The translations under genes and the position numbers were made by a program. Below, piece by piece: positions 22,976 to 34,963 of a stretch of DNA of 64,000 nucleotides. The stretch is from positions 124,001 to 188,000 of the forward strand of contig JAMZAV010000444.1 of the NCBI GenBank assembly GCA_024449915.1, written 5' to 3'. The notes under the pieces were generated by a model. The model saw only the letters and a program-made list of their open reading frames with translations, was not told where the DNA came from and did no database searches. Each line of letters begins with the position of its first letter. The first letter of the stretch is position 1. Origin of the DNA: Sweltsa coloradensis (taxonomy: Eukaryota; Arthropoda; Insecta; Plecoptera; Chloroperlidae).

Positions 22976-23739
22976 CTAGGAAAACGCTAAAGTCCCGCCG
23001 CGTTGATGGATGAGCTTTTTAAAGTTTTAAGTTTGCGTGGGATATCTTTACTTTTGCAAGTGCTTTGTTTTGCTGCCTACTCATTGTAGGTGATTGTTGT
23101 CAAGTTTCTATTGTTTCTTGTCAATTGGTGTTATTTACCGTAAAAAACTTATATTAAAAGCTTTATTTCTATAGATTCTGACTAACTTTTTCAAACTTTT
23201 TCTTTCAAAAGGTACTAAATCACCATAACCTTAATGTCCATGTATAATATGAACGTTGTAGGCCCACCCGTTTGGTCAGAATTGGCCCAAATGGCACGAA
23301 AATATCGCACAAAAAATCAAAAACTTATATTAAAAGCTTTATTTCTATAGATTCTGGCTAACTTTTCACATTTTTCTTTCAGAAAGCAATACATCACCAT
23401 AACCTTAATGTCCATGTGAAATATTAACGTTGTAGTCCCACCCGTTTGGTCAGAATCGGCCCAAATGTCACGAAAATATCGCACTAAAAATCGAAAAAAT
23501 CGTAAAAGTACGATATTCATGAGAAATATTTCTTCGATTGTACCCAAAAACGTAGCAAGTCTAAGTTAAGAGATTTCGAAGGTCCTGTCAAATTTTCATC
23601 AAGATCGCATATGCCGTTTGCCCGGTAGAGAGCGAACAAACAGACAGAAAAACAAAACAAAAACAAAACAAAAAAAAAACACCCGAGCTAAATTTTTTGG
23701 GGGGTCGGTGAAATTGAAGTCTTCGCTTCGCTCATCCAA
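22976..23739 (+). mobile_element. Family B non-autonomous element, copy B1
   Basis: Starts CTAGGAAAACGCTAAAGTCC and ends CTTCGCTTCGCTCATCCAA. The 5' subterminal TTGATGGATGAGC is complementary to the 3' GCTCATCCAA. The interior holds repeated blocks (CCGTTTGGTCAGAAT, GGCACGAAAATATCGCAC) and, near the 3' end, a CAGACAGAAAAACAAAA run. It carries no coding capacity. Confidence 0.75.
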
Positions 23740-24119
23740 ATAGGAAATCTTCTCTTTGGGTCAATAAAAAAAGAATCCTAAAAACAAAAATTGCCAGATA
23801 TAAAACCTATCAAAATTAAAATATACTCTAAACCAACTATACATAATTATTATCTTTTTAGCAGTATAATAGTCATTCAACATTTACGGCAACCAAATAT
23901 TTTGAATTGTAAACATGACAATAATAAGCAATAAATAAGTAAATAAAACAAATGTTACTTTATTAATTAAGATACATTTAATTAATGAGGTTTTATTATA
24001 TGACGATGAGTCGACATTCATACATACATAATATTGTAACCAAATTTATAAATATTAGCAAACTCGCAAATGGAAATAAATATGAATAGCATTTTTATTT
24101 CTGGTAAATCTGAAACAGA

Positions 24120-24310
24120 TTTGCGCGCGTAACGTCTGCGACTGCGGGTGTGTTCATAAATCTCTGCGTAGCGCTCATTAGGGCGCGTTCATTAACACTT
24201 CAGCGCCCACGCCCGGTGGAGGATCCTAGCCGAGGGAGTGTTCACGTCATTATCACGGAGCTGTGAGCCGTCGTCGCGCCATTACCCGGCGCTAGGTCTT
24301 AATCAACGAG
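24120..24310. other. Short GC-rich island
   Basis: CpG-rich against AT-rich surroundings; no coding or RNA feature recognised. Confidence 0.25.
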
Positions 24311-24530
24311 GTGGGTGGGGAGGGAGGATATCATTTTACAAGTTCAAGATTTCTTGTAATAAAACTTGCATTGCGCGGTGGCACAATATTAGCCCCTTCA
24401 ATCACGAATTTAATTGGTGTAAATTAAGAAATTTTGACCAATTAAGTCTGACTTCAATTTTTTAAATTAGATTTTTAATGTTTTTTTAAATATTTTTTAT
24501 CACGATTTTAAATGAATTTTGGGAAATTTC

Positions 24531-25214
24531 GGATTCTGAATTAAAGTTTTATTTAAAGTTTAAATAAAATTGAAACACATTCCCAAAACAAGATTTTTTT
24601 CTGATTTTTCTTTGCATATTTTGCATTTTTTGTATCTCAAATAATATCAATATTAGAAATATATTATTTTTGTAGGACAAATCTCATTTTTATCATTTTA
24701 ACCCATTTTTGCAGATGAGTATTTTAAAATTTCTCTAAAAATGGCACTTTTTATCCTAATGACATGGGGGAAAATATTTTTTATTCAATAAAAAATTAAT
24801 TAATGGATCAAATTAAAAAACTTATCATTTACCCGGATTAAAATTTAAAAAATTTCGTCCATTTAAATAACCACAGATGACTACAGGGGGGTTACTGGGG
24901 TAATTTAAATGGACATACCATTTCCAGTTAAGTTTTCCAATTTGACCCATGTTTTTATTGAATAAAAAATAAATACATTTTCCCCCTTGTCTTTGGGATA
25001 AAAAGTGCCTTTTTTTAGAAGTTTTAAAACACACATCTGCAAAAAGGGGTAAAATTGTAAAATGGGGTTTGTTCCAGAAAAGTAATATATTTCTAGAATT
25101 GTTATTATTTGAGATACAAAAAAATGCAATATGTGTTAAAATCAGAAAAATCTTGTTTTGGGAATGGTCTTCAATTTTATATTAAACTTTAAATGAAACA
25201 TTAATTCAGAATCC
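24531..25214. repeat. 684-bp foldback element (giant inverted repeat)
   Basis: GGATTCTGAATTAA at the left is mirrored by TTAATTCAGAATCC at the right. Arms of about 340 bp pair over almost the whole length (for example TCCCAAAACAAGATTTTT, GTATCTCAAATAATA, TTTTTATTCAATAAAAA and CATTTAAAT recur inverted) and meet near 24890. The arms differ by substitutions and small indels, so this is not a simple assembly mirror. AT-rich and non-coding. It could be a foldback transposon or, if transcribed, a long hairpin RNA source. Confidence 0.85.
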
Positions 25215-25224
25215 AAAAACGTAC

Positions 25225-25335
25225 GTACGAGAACGTGGGTTCAATTCCCGAATAAGGCATGTTTATTTTGTAATCGACCATCATCCTCATCTATCACCAC
25301 TCATCGTCTCAAATAGCCTAAGTGCAAAACAAACC
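25225..25335 (+). mobile_element. SINE family C-like fragment
   Basis: A B-box-like GGGTTCAATTCCC is followed by CATCCTCATCTATCACCACTCATCGTCTCAAATAGCCTAAGTGC, split here by my reading into shorter shared pieces: ATCACCACTCATCGTCTC and AATAGCC(T/A)AAGTGC are also present in the copy at 19.3-19.6 kb. Confidence 0.5.
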
Positions 25336-25499
25336 CGGGTACGGAAGTACCCAAATGAGGGAGCGAAGCTACTTAATCAAAAGATCGTCGAAGAAGAATT
25401 AGAAAATGATACGTCTGAAATCTCGTTTTTGGTGGAGGTGCCGGGTCAAAACTTTCAAGAGAGTTTGCCCCGACCCACTAACCCACAAGGCTACCAAAG

Positions 25500-25919
25500 T
25501 CATCCTGTACCTTGCTTGTTGAAGGGTAATTTCAACCAAAAAACTCTTATTAATTGATTATTGTTTGTTTGTTTTTTATCGCGAGACGTGACACACGTAG
25601 GCCTACAAACGGACGTACGGGCAGAAACGTGATGCGTTAGAAGAACTTCGCTCCCTGATATTAATAAACAAGAAGTATTCCTAATATAATGATTGAATTT
25701 CCACTGTTCCTTGGAAATTTTGTATTGAAAAATAAGTAATGAGATAATAAATATGATCACAATAAAAAATACAATCTTTGCAAATGTAGCTTTAGCCACA
25801 TGTGCTGTAGATCCTGGACCAGAATGAAGTAAATCAACTAGACCCCTTGATTTACTTATGTCGACCATTCTCTGAGTTACTTTCAAGACACTCGATACCC
25901 TTCGTAAATCAGTTTTTTA
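25500..25919 (-). CDS. Unidentified open frame with one membrane segment
   Basis: Continuously open over about 135 codons, including an in-frame ATG (MVDISKSRGLVDLLHSG). A strongly hydrophobic run (KIVFFIVIIFIISLLIF) of 17-20 residues would span a membrane. No family was recognised. The C-terminal third overlaps repeat-like sequence. It could be a single exon, an old retroelement piece or chance; no splice sites were established. Confidence 0.2.
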
Positions 25920-27784
25920 ACTGAATATAGGATGGACTTTAAATAAATAAATAAATAAAAAATAATGAATGTAAAAAATATATGAATAATAAATGAATAA
26001 ATAGAAGATAATTAAATAAACATATAAAATGGTCTTATAGCTGTCAAAAGCGTCCATAAAACACAAATAGTTAATAATTGATATACTAACAATATAATAT
26101 AAGATTATTGGTTCGAATCCAGCACGTTTCTATCCCGCTCTCTGGGTGTCCGGCCGCCAACTGTCACCCAGATCGACCAGCTCGTCAGAATGAATCACTC
26201 ACCGATCTCCACTCTCAAAGCTCGCTCTTCCTAACATCTTCGCGCTCCAAATTGTCAAGTACAATTAGACCTATTGACGTTTATGTATATTTAAGTCGTT
26301 AACGCGCGGTTTTAAGGGGTTTATGTGGCGATGTTGCCAGTTGAGACATTCTTGATGATCTCAATATACACATCGCATTACGTAGCACGAGGCGGTCGTA
26401 GATCACACCACCAGACGTTTGTGTTTTCCGGCTATAAAAACTGTTTTCTAAACCAAAGTTTGGTTTAGAAGTTGTCTTTGCTAAGCCGAGCTCACCGCTT
26501 GGTATGTCAGACATGTTGGGCTATACGTAAATCAGAGCGGTAGTCTGTGTTATTTGCTGCAACGAGGCAACACCTGCTGGCTCTTGCTTTTATTTATTTA
26601 CTCTATATACATGAATTGGTACTTTCGCTATTTGGAAAGGCATACGTATGAAGTTATGTCCAGTGATAAAATAACAACGAACTATAAAAGTAATAAAGAA
26701 ACTTCCAGTTAACAAATAACCTCTTTTTATGACATTCATAAATAAGTAGACTGCACTTTCAATGTTTTACCGACGGGGTATTTATTTTACACTCTAATTA
26801 AACTGAACCTCTTCATTTAAATTGTTTTTACATAAAATATTTACCTAATTTTATTTTTCTAGGCCTAAAAATGTTGCATTACGGAAAATCACGTACTGGT
26901 ACATCCACCCTTACTTTTAACTTGTAAAAATAGTTGAAAATATTTACACACATAGGCCTACATAAATATAACTAACATGAGAAGAGATGATTATCTAGCC
27001 TGTTTGCACTATACCTACTTAAAAATGTATCTTATGTACAGTTTACACTTCATAGGCGACAAAATAATAATATATATAGCGCAACAACTCATGTTTTCCA
27101 TTGCTGTAGTCCACAACAGAATTCGAAACTTCAATGCAAAACTTCCGCATGTTATCGGAGGCCATGCTTGTTTTTTATCGTGACATGTGACATGCACAGA
27201 CGGACGGATGGACACACAGAAAAGTAATGAATATATTGAATCCCTTACTGTGTGTCTATTGATTTCTCCCTTATACATTATGTTTTTTATTTCTCCAAGT
27301 TCTACATAATCTCTCGTTAATATTACTAGATTAATTAGTATTAGAAGGGTGACGAAGACATAATTAATCTGAGATTAGGTTTATTTTTATCCGTGTTTAT
27401 TCTCAATTAGTATAGATAAATTCCCTTAAATCAATTGAGTTACGAAGCGATAAAGCCACGTTAGGAATCTGGTGTGGCCATTCTAATTAAAGTAATGTTC
27501 CCCGGATGATATGTGTTTATGTGTTGCATGATTTAGGTTGTCAGCTGTACAGCAGTCCCTGCTAGTTTACGAGTGTCGGGCGCAGCAACACCTGCCGTCA
27601 GTAATTCTCCGTTTACTACCCCTCTCCCACGCCGTCCCACAGCCACACATGAATGGCAGGTACTTGCACTGCTCGAGTAGGCATCGTTGTCACTTGGCGA
27701 TAGCTCGCCGAACAAGGAAATGCAACAGTTTTTTTATCGGCAGTGTGCAAATTTTGTGATTACTTGTATTGTTATTTCTCAATC
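25920..27784. other. Intergenic, no gene recognised
   Basis: Contains an (AAAT)n stretch at 25938-25960, a tRNA B-box-like GGTTCGAATCC near 26109, and a GC-richer patch at 27540-27700. No supported gene. Confidence 0.4.
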
Positions 27785-28470
27785 TTCTGAATTTGAGAAC
27801 TGATCTTCTAGAAAATACCATATTCACCCGGTATTCACCCGCTAAACTCAAAACACATATTTCATTCAAACTAGTTATAAATTTAGAAAGTAACAGAAAC
27901 AATTATTTTGGGTCCACCATAATCTGGAAAAAATTGTCAATCTTGGTGATTTTCGAGCTATATTTATATGTTCCATCGGCAAAAATCTCCCATAAGAAAT
28001 AACATAGGGACGATCTTTATGCCCCATGGTCTTGAAGGATTTTGATTCCCAAAAAAATTGGTCATTATTGACGTACTCTACAGCCTTTTCTGTAAATGTG
28101 ATATGTTGTGTTTCGTAATTTGGGCAAGTGGTTCGGTCAAAATATGCCGATTACCATTTTGGAATGCATATTTTTGTGTTTGAGTGTATTAGTGCACAAT
28201 TTCAAGACACGATGATGTACGGGCCATTTTAAATGCTCAATGCACGATGCTCAAGTACCTATGTGAAACAAAAAATTGACAGGCTGAAGACGATTTAAGG
28301 AATTTCCCAAAACGCCAATTTTCGCAAATCTCAGGATCAAACAACATTTTAAAAGTCGTCTAAAATCACAGCTACAAGATATCATTTTTTAAACGTTAAT
28401 ATAAATGTAGTATTATGCTATAGATTATGTGGTAAAAAATAAATATTTGTTATAATAGCCCGTTTAACCA
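27785..28470 (+). mobile_element. TTAA-type MITE, diverged copy
   Basis: Aligns along its length with the two MITEs at 56.4-57.9 kb (CGCTAAA, CCCATAA(G/T)AAATAACAT, GACGATCTTTATGCCCCATG, ATTATTGACGTAC, CAAGACACGATG, CACAG(C/T)TACAAGATAT) and ends near TAGCCCGTTTAA. Many substitutions indicate an older insertion. Confidence 0.75.
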
Positions 28471-29038
28471 TAAGAACATACTCTTTTTAAAAATCCACCT
28501 TTGCGGTATTTTACTACTGAGAATAATTTTGATTTTAATTATTTAATTTTAATTTAATTCGGGGTTTTATATTGACTAGGATCGATATTTTGAAAAGGAG
28601 AGCGCAACGCAGGACATGCGTTTATACAAATTTTCTTAGTTTTTGTTTGAAACCGAAGAAGTTATGTACTATATAGATCGACTATGAAGTTTTTGATTCT
28701 GCCAAAAAGTTCAAATACCATCAAAACACGTCACAATTATAAACATCATTGATATAAAAAAAGGATTGAAAAACTTAACTTTTTGAACTATACCCACGTT
28801 TATCCATAATTAATCGAAACAAAAGATTGAGTCAAAAAAAAGAAAAAAGAAAAAGAAACTCTTTTTACGAACATCAACTTAAATACGGAAGGTGAAGAGA
28901 GCAGCAATATATTAGGCGCCAGTTCCTACTCCGACAAAATCTCCGTCTAGCGAACAAATTTATATCAACTGTAAATCTAAACCGATGGATATGAATTGCC
29001 CTGTAACCTCGAAAGTGTGATCTTTGAAGTCTACATAC

Positions 29039-29176
29039 CTTTTCCTCTGAGTCCATTATCTCAACATTCGAAGTATGATTTCCAAACCAAATATTATACA
29101 CAGTGACAATGAAAACAACATTGACAGTAACAACGACAATCAAAATTGGGCAACTACTTAGATAAATACGGAGCAT
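29039..29176 (-). CDS. Candidate first exon encoding a signal-anchor peptide
   Basis: Forty-six codons from ATG. After a short polar start, ILIVVVTVNVVFIVTVYNIW (residues 11-30) forms one long hydrophobic segment. It is followed by an N-glycosylation sequon (NHT) and an acidic stretch ending EEK, right at a good splice donor (AAG|GTATGT). This shape is usual for the start of a type II membrane or secreted protein transcribed leftward. No partner exon was found, so this remains a hypothesis. Confidence 0.25.
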
Positions 29177-29499
29177 TGAGATACGGCTTTAATTTAATTA
29201 TGAACGAAATTAGTATAGATCAGGCATTTAATATTTTAAATATAATTTTAGGACATCACGCTGTTCTTTTTAAAACATATTACAGTAATATTTCGACTTT
29301 TAATCAACAGAGAGTTTAACAAAGGAAAAATTTACAACAATCAACAATCGAATAGAGAACAAATCAATAGCCATAAACCATATCTGCCAACAAAGTAATT
29401 TAAAATAAAAACATGACAGGATTCAAATATAAAAAAACCGTCAGACCATAATAAAAGATGAAGATGAGAAGATTTGTGCATTGAATTATTAGTGAATGA

Positions 29500-29720
29500 C
29501 CCGACTGATTAAGAGTTCGTACCGCGGGCTTGACCCTTCTAAACCAGATGCAGAAGTGACTCAGACATCGGGGCCATGGCTTCGAGTTCGAGCCCCGGCT
29601 TGTAACATTATGTCCGCCCTCCCTCCAGTGGTAATGGGACACTGCTTCGAGCCCCGACTTGTCTCTACGCCAGACCACTCCCAGTGGTCATCCCCTCATC
29701 CTTGCAACTCCATCTGTTTG
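29500..29720 (+). mobile_element. tRNA-related repeat fragment
   Basis: Contains B-box-like TTCGAGTTCGAGCCCC near 29582 and an internal near-repeat (TTCGAGCCCCG(G/A)CTTGT at 29588 and 29645). It is likely a SINE remnant with a small tandem duplication. Confidence 0.35.
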
Positions 29721-30034
29721 TCGGCGAGATAGCATCTCGTGTTTCAAGTGACTGCTCTCAGGACGCCGCTAAGTGGCAAGGAAGCTGGATACAGACAAGA
29801 TATTGTAACAACGAGGCCTCTTCTTCAACGATGCGGTTAGACACGACTTGTCTTCCACCTCGTTGAGTAGCGCGCTATGCATCATGGGTAGCGGGAACAG
29901 AGGAACGCGTAGTTTCCGCGGTAAACCGGGAACATGTGTGCATGAGTGGTGCAAACATGTAGATCACCGAGGACACTGGTGGTTTCTCAAGTTTGCACAA
30001 AACAGTAGTTTCGGAGTAAGAAAATCAGAAAATT

Positions 30035-30470
30035 GATTGGATATTGCTTAACGTCTCATATTAATGCACTTTGGCTATTCGAGACGATGAGTGGTGATAG
30101 ATGAGGATGAAGTATGAACAGAAGGGAGGAGAGGAAACCCGGTACCGGCATGTAGCCAACTCCTTTTGAAAAGTACCAAGGTGACCAACGGCTTAACGTC
30201 CCATCCGAAAGGACGGTGTAACCTTGACAGCAGTCATATAGGTTCCTCCACTAACCACGACTACCGAGCAGATATCGAGGAGAACGAAGCCGTTACACTA
30301 ACGACGACGTTAGCTTTTGAACCCTCCATCTGCTCTAACCAGCGATATACGTGAATTTTAGGGTAGAGCGGTCACCCACTCTACTTCTGACCACGCCCGA
30401 GTTTGCTTAACTTCGGTGTTCGAGTGGGAACCGGTTAAACTACCTCGGCTAAACCGCTGTCAGAGTCTTC
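30035..30470 (-). mobile_element. SINE family C, minus orientation
   Basis: The reverse complement matches the copy at 19.3-19.6 kb over nearly its whole length: TTGCTTAACGTCTCATA, TAGCCAACTCCTTTTGAAAA, CCATCCGAAAGGACGGTGTA and CTACCTCGGCTAAACCG in the expected order. This copy has an additional block near the tRNA-like head (30385-30430). Confidence 0.75.
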
Positions 30471-31154
30471 TGAGAAGACAAGTACTATGTTTTATTTAAA
30501 TTTTTGCTTGGTGCATGCTCCCAATATTGGGACTGACGAGACCAACTCCCCCGCAAAAATATAAGAATAAATGGTTGATTTTGAATATTCGCGTAAACTT
30601 ACTTTTGAGTTTGACAAAGAATGAGCTATTTAAAAAAATATATCTTAAATAACTTGTGCTCGACAATTGTTTTGCATTTCCCGGTACGGCGTACGGGACA
30701 GTATTTTTACCGGTTTAAGTAAAAATCGAAAAACGCAATATATTGACGATATAGATTATCAAAATATCTCATTGCGCTGTTTTAAACTGGCATGCACAAA
30801 ATCAAGTTATAATATGGGAGATTTTCACTCTTAAATGTTATTAATAAATAAACAGTTTAACAACCAAAACGCAATATCAACGTCGTTTTATCAACATGTT
30901 TACATGATTTACGAGTAATTTGTATTGATAAGTATTTCATTGGTTAAATTGATTATTATGGTTATGATAATTAATGGTTAAATTAATTTAAATGGTTGAT
31001 TTATTAACCATTAATCATTACCAATAATTGAATGAGAAATATCATTTTGGTGAAAAAAGTGCCATATCTTGGAAAGCTAGAATTTTTCTTTCATCTGAAA
31101 AATTGGATGGTTTTAAACAGAAAAATTTTGAAGCTATGTTATGTTATGTTTTTA

Positions 31155-31305
31155 GATATATCGCTGGTTAGAGCAGATGGAGGGTTCGAGAGCTAGTGTA
31201 ACGGCTTCGTTCTTCTCGACATCTCCTCGGCAGTCCGGGTAAGTGGAGGAACCTATATGACTGTCAAGGTTACACCGTCCTTTCGGATGGGTCGTTAAAT
31301 CTTCA
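31155..31305 (+). mobile_element. SINE family C, partial
   Basis: GCTGGTTAGAGCAGATGGAG through GAGAGCTAGTGTAACGGCTTC and TCCTTTCGGATGGG matches the middle of family C; the 3' end is missing. Confidence 0.7.
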
Positions 31306-32681
31306 AAGCGATCTTCCAGCTACATGGTGAAAATATCAAGAACTAAGAACAAAACCTGACTCTTGAAAATGGTATTTTGCAGATGCAATGTGAGAATCTT
31401 TGGCAAGCTCCCTCCCTCTTTTGTAGACTCAATGTTAAGACTTTTCCAACTTACCGATGCACAGCGCCAGTTCAAACTTGTGGCATTACTTATATCAAAT
31501 AAGTATTTGGGTCTTTGAAGTGGAACAATTAAAATGCTTAAGGGGCGCCAGAACAAGGGGGTATTCGTCCCCGCTCCTTACTGGCTACACCACTGGCTAG
31601 ATATTGAAAAATTGGGTTCCTTGACCAATCTCAGATATTGTTAGCTGCAAGTTTGCATTATTTAATACTAGATTGACGTCTCTCTCACAGTCTCGCGTGT
31701 TGAGTTAATAGACAAATTTGAATTTGAAATTCCACAAAACCTGTGATGCCACTGGTACCTAACAATCGTATTTTACATTAGTTTATATCTCTCAACTCAT
31801 GCTCGTGTTATGACAACATGGAATAATAAATCAAAACATTGCAAACCCAGTGTTTTAATTTTTTCTTCTTGAATCGATCAAAACGAAAACAAGGAAGTAT
31901 CACTGCAAGTCTTCTCCTACCCAGCCGCTCCTGGAAGTCAGGATAGAAAGACACACCAAGTCTTCTCCTATCCGCCCCTGGAAGTCCGCCCACCCCACCG
32001 ACAAACACATCCACTGTGCATTCAAGTCATTTGACACTCTTCGGAGTATTTAATGTTTTCTTATAGTTTTTGCTAAGACAGTCGGTCGGGCGGCAGGCGG
32101 GGCCCTAACAGTGAGGGGGGTGGGGCCAGGATGAGTTGGCAAGGCGCCCCTGCCTCCCCCCACTGCGCTGGTCTTAGGTCATATAGTTAACTAAGTGCCT
32201 TGGAACAAGCCGTTTCTTTCAATCGGTAGCGACGCCAGCGTGTGAGACTTCGTGTGTTTACTAATATAAATAAATGTAAGGCTTAACTCGGAATTAGCTG
32301 ATTAGTGAAATCGTTGCAGACAGACGTAATTAATTTCATTACGATATTTATACAATTATTAAAAGTGAGCTCTCTTAATTCAACGACTAATTCACACTTT
32401 AAATTCCTCTCTGTGATTTAAAATTTATCACCACTTTGCAGTAATTTAAATTTATCTGATTATCCAATTATTATCTAAGTGAAACATATGGGAGATGTGC
32501 GAAGACAACAATGTGAATAAATAATAACGTAGGAACATTTCTTTCATATATTATTTCAATTATTTTAAGTCAACAAAAATTAAGCGTGTTCTGACAGTTA
32601 TAAAAAGTTAATAACTGAGATTATCTAATAAATTTGTATCGGTCGACGCTTCGATGGCGTCCGTTTAAGGGTAGAGAGGCG
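31306..32681. other. Upstream region and 5' leader of the homeobox gene
   Basis: Includes a GC-rich patch at 32088-32170 and an AT-rich stretch before exon 1. A short upstream frame (ATG GCG TCC GTT TAA, 32653-32667) lies 15 bp before the main start codon. The transcription start could not be located. Confidence 0.35.
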
Positions 32682-32892
32682 ATGATGAGCTACGGAGGGA
32701 TGTTGGTGGCACCCCCCGGGTACCCGACGCCCGCTGCCGTCGCGACGACCACGACGGACTTGTTGCCCTACTCGGCGTCGCCGTCGGGGACAGAGAACTC
32801 GCGACGCTTCTCCGTGAGCAGCCTGTTGGAGTTGGAGGAGATGGCGCCGGGAGGCAAGAGGGGTCGTCCCGAGGCTGATCGGGGGTCGGAGG
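32682..32892 (+). CDS. Prrx: Prrx-like homeobox gene, exon 1 (N-terminus)
   Basis: Begins at tandem ATGs (MMSYGGML) and runs 211 nt to a strong donor (G|GTGAGT), ending in phase 1. It encodes a proline/threonine-rich start and the RRFSVSSLLELEEM motif (around residues 42-55). That motif corresponds to the conserved FSVSHLLDLEE segment near the N-terminus of vertebrate PRRX1/2, an eh1/octapeptide-like repressor-docking motif. A basic KRGRPEADRGSE tail follows. The phase-1 end joins the AG|GACGAC start of exon 2 without a break. The gene encodes a nuclear transcription factor; vertebrate PRRX genes act in mesenchyme. Drosophila CG9876 is my recollection of the fly counterpart. Confidence 0.85.
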
Positions 32893-34369
32893 GTGAGTGT
32901 TTGTCAGACCGGGGGTGGAGTGGAGAGTGTGACCAAGGGTCAGGGGGAATATGAGAAGAATGAGTATCGTTAGCGCCGGGGCGTCGCGACTCTGAAAGAT
33001 GAACAACGGCTATGGCGCTAATGGGTAATGACAAATAAAACAAATATCTGACGTTTTTGGATGTGGTCTGAGTCAAAGTCACAGCCGTTGATGGCAAAAT
33101 CGACGACACCAAAAGCGACGTTTTAAAGCACTTTTTACTTTTTAGTGGCTCATTAACTAATTATTGAACAACAAAACATATCTTCATTAGTTACAAATTA
33201 ATATATTCAGGATATTCCTAAAATGTTTTATTTAGTACTTGAATACTATATATTTTATAGTAGACTTGGATAAATATTGACGACTTTTGTTGAAAGCGGG
33301 AATCGGAAACCACATTTTGGTAATTTATGGCAGGAAATATCTACAACCTATTGTGAGAAAGTATCCCAAAATATATTGAATATAATATTCAGCTCAAAAA
33401 GTCAATTATCTCAATTTTGTTTTTAAGAAACCATTGGTTGACAACCCTACCATCCAAGATACCGACTGAGGTTAATTGCGAGGTTAAGCAGCTTGTCGGC
33501 TGGTTAGACTGCATGTGGGTGACCGTCTTTATCACGTGCTCAGTTCAGGAAACAGGCGGACTGATTCTTATCACTTTGCTCTCACAAGCCAGGCCAGACA
33601 CGACAATACAGGTGGATCAAAGTATCAGCCGCAGATTAGGGACCAACCAAAGGACCCGGGTTCGAATCAAATACCCCATACGATGCGCTAAAACAATTAT
33701 GTACAAGGTTGGCCGAATAAAAGATGACATAAATAACAACAAATAGTATTATTAAATATTATTTCTTTGGCTGGCAACACCATTTTTATTAATTGAATGC
33801 TTTATATTGTGTCTCTAAAAAAATATTTATAATGACCTTACTATTGGAAAAAATATATTTCAATTTATTACGTCTATGTAGCTATTTGTTTCGTCCGCCG
33901 TTATACATATCTTAAAAACGAAGTATTTAGGCTAAATAAAAAATTAAGTCCATATTGTTACTTGTTATATAAAAAAGTAAAAAATTAACCTCCAAAATTT
34001 ATCATTTCAAGATTTTACTAACAATAACAACCCAGATGTTAAAGCACTTTTTTGTTTCCACATTTATTCCACATTAATGGATTACTTTCTGATTCAGGAA
34101 TATCGTATCGCGTTTCTCGAAGCAAAATGACGGACATATCAAGTTTAAACAGAACTTCTGAAGTATAGATTGTTTTCCATAAATTACAACGCATATGCCT
34201 ATATACGCATGTATTTGTGTGATGAGCGACGAAACAATGCTGCGGCCATCCTGATAGAATATATTGACAGAAATACATATGTGATCGGTCTCGTCAAAGC
34301 CTGGCTGTCAGAGACAAACGCCATTGCATGCTTCAATCAAATCAATCAGTGTGTGTGTACCGTGTGGTG

Positions 34370-34600
34370 ATGGGTTTGACGGGTCGACGCTTATGCGTGA
34401 TGCCTGCGTAAACACACCTACAGGAATGGCTATAGACTCTGATTTGGAAGGTTTCGGGTTCGAATCCTGTCGAGACCGTCAATCCAGACTAAAGATTTTT
34501 TCTGAGGTGCGAATGCAGGGGATTGAGTCCTCTCAAATAGCTCTCGGACATCTCTTCACAATTGTCCAATCCGCAACATACCTTTGGTAGTTAGACACCT
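34370..34600 (+). mobile_element. SINE family E, plus
   Basis: tRNA-like head with ACTCTGATTTGGAAGG followed by the B-box TCGGGTTCGAATCCTGTCGAG, then a body ending near GGGCATACATTGCACC. A related minus copy is at about 50.23 kb (CCCGGGTTCAAATCCCGTCGAG). Confidence 0.55.
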
Positions 34601-34689
34601 AAAGAAGGGCATACATTGCACCCTATATAACAGGTTCCATAGAGTAAAAATTTTAATGTGTGCATAAACACACACAGCAGTAACCGACA

Positions 34690-34935
34690 TAGTTAGCTCG
34701 CGCGTGAGATCGACATAGTTAGCTCATGCGTGGCGCGTGAGACTCAGATTCTGGAATCACGGGTTTGAATCCCGACTGAAACTTTTCCCCCGACGAAGTG
34801 AATGCTGGGTTCGAGTTCTCTTATATTAAACAGCCCTGGATATTCCCTTCTAAATTACTCTTTCACCCTAATAACCTATAGTTAGTCACCTGAGGTTCGC
34901 ACCGGGTAAAACTGATGTGTACTACAGCGGGCATC
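34690..34935 (+). mobile_element. SINE family E-like, plus
   Basis: GTTAGCTCATGCGTGGCGCG, then ATTCTGGAATCACGGG and TTTGAATCCCGACTGAAAC: A-box- and B-box-like halves of a tRNA-derived SINE. The A-box segment is duplicated (34691 and 34718). Confidence 0.5.
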
Positions 34936-34963
34936 TTTTACGGGAAAAAAACTGTGATATATA

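Noticed and set aside
32665..33112. Minus-strand frames opposite exon 1
   Set aside because: They are GC-driven shadows of exon 1, with no domains; the plus-strand reading has a conserved motif and a matching splice phase.
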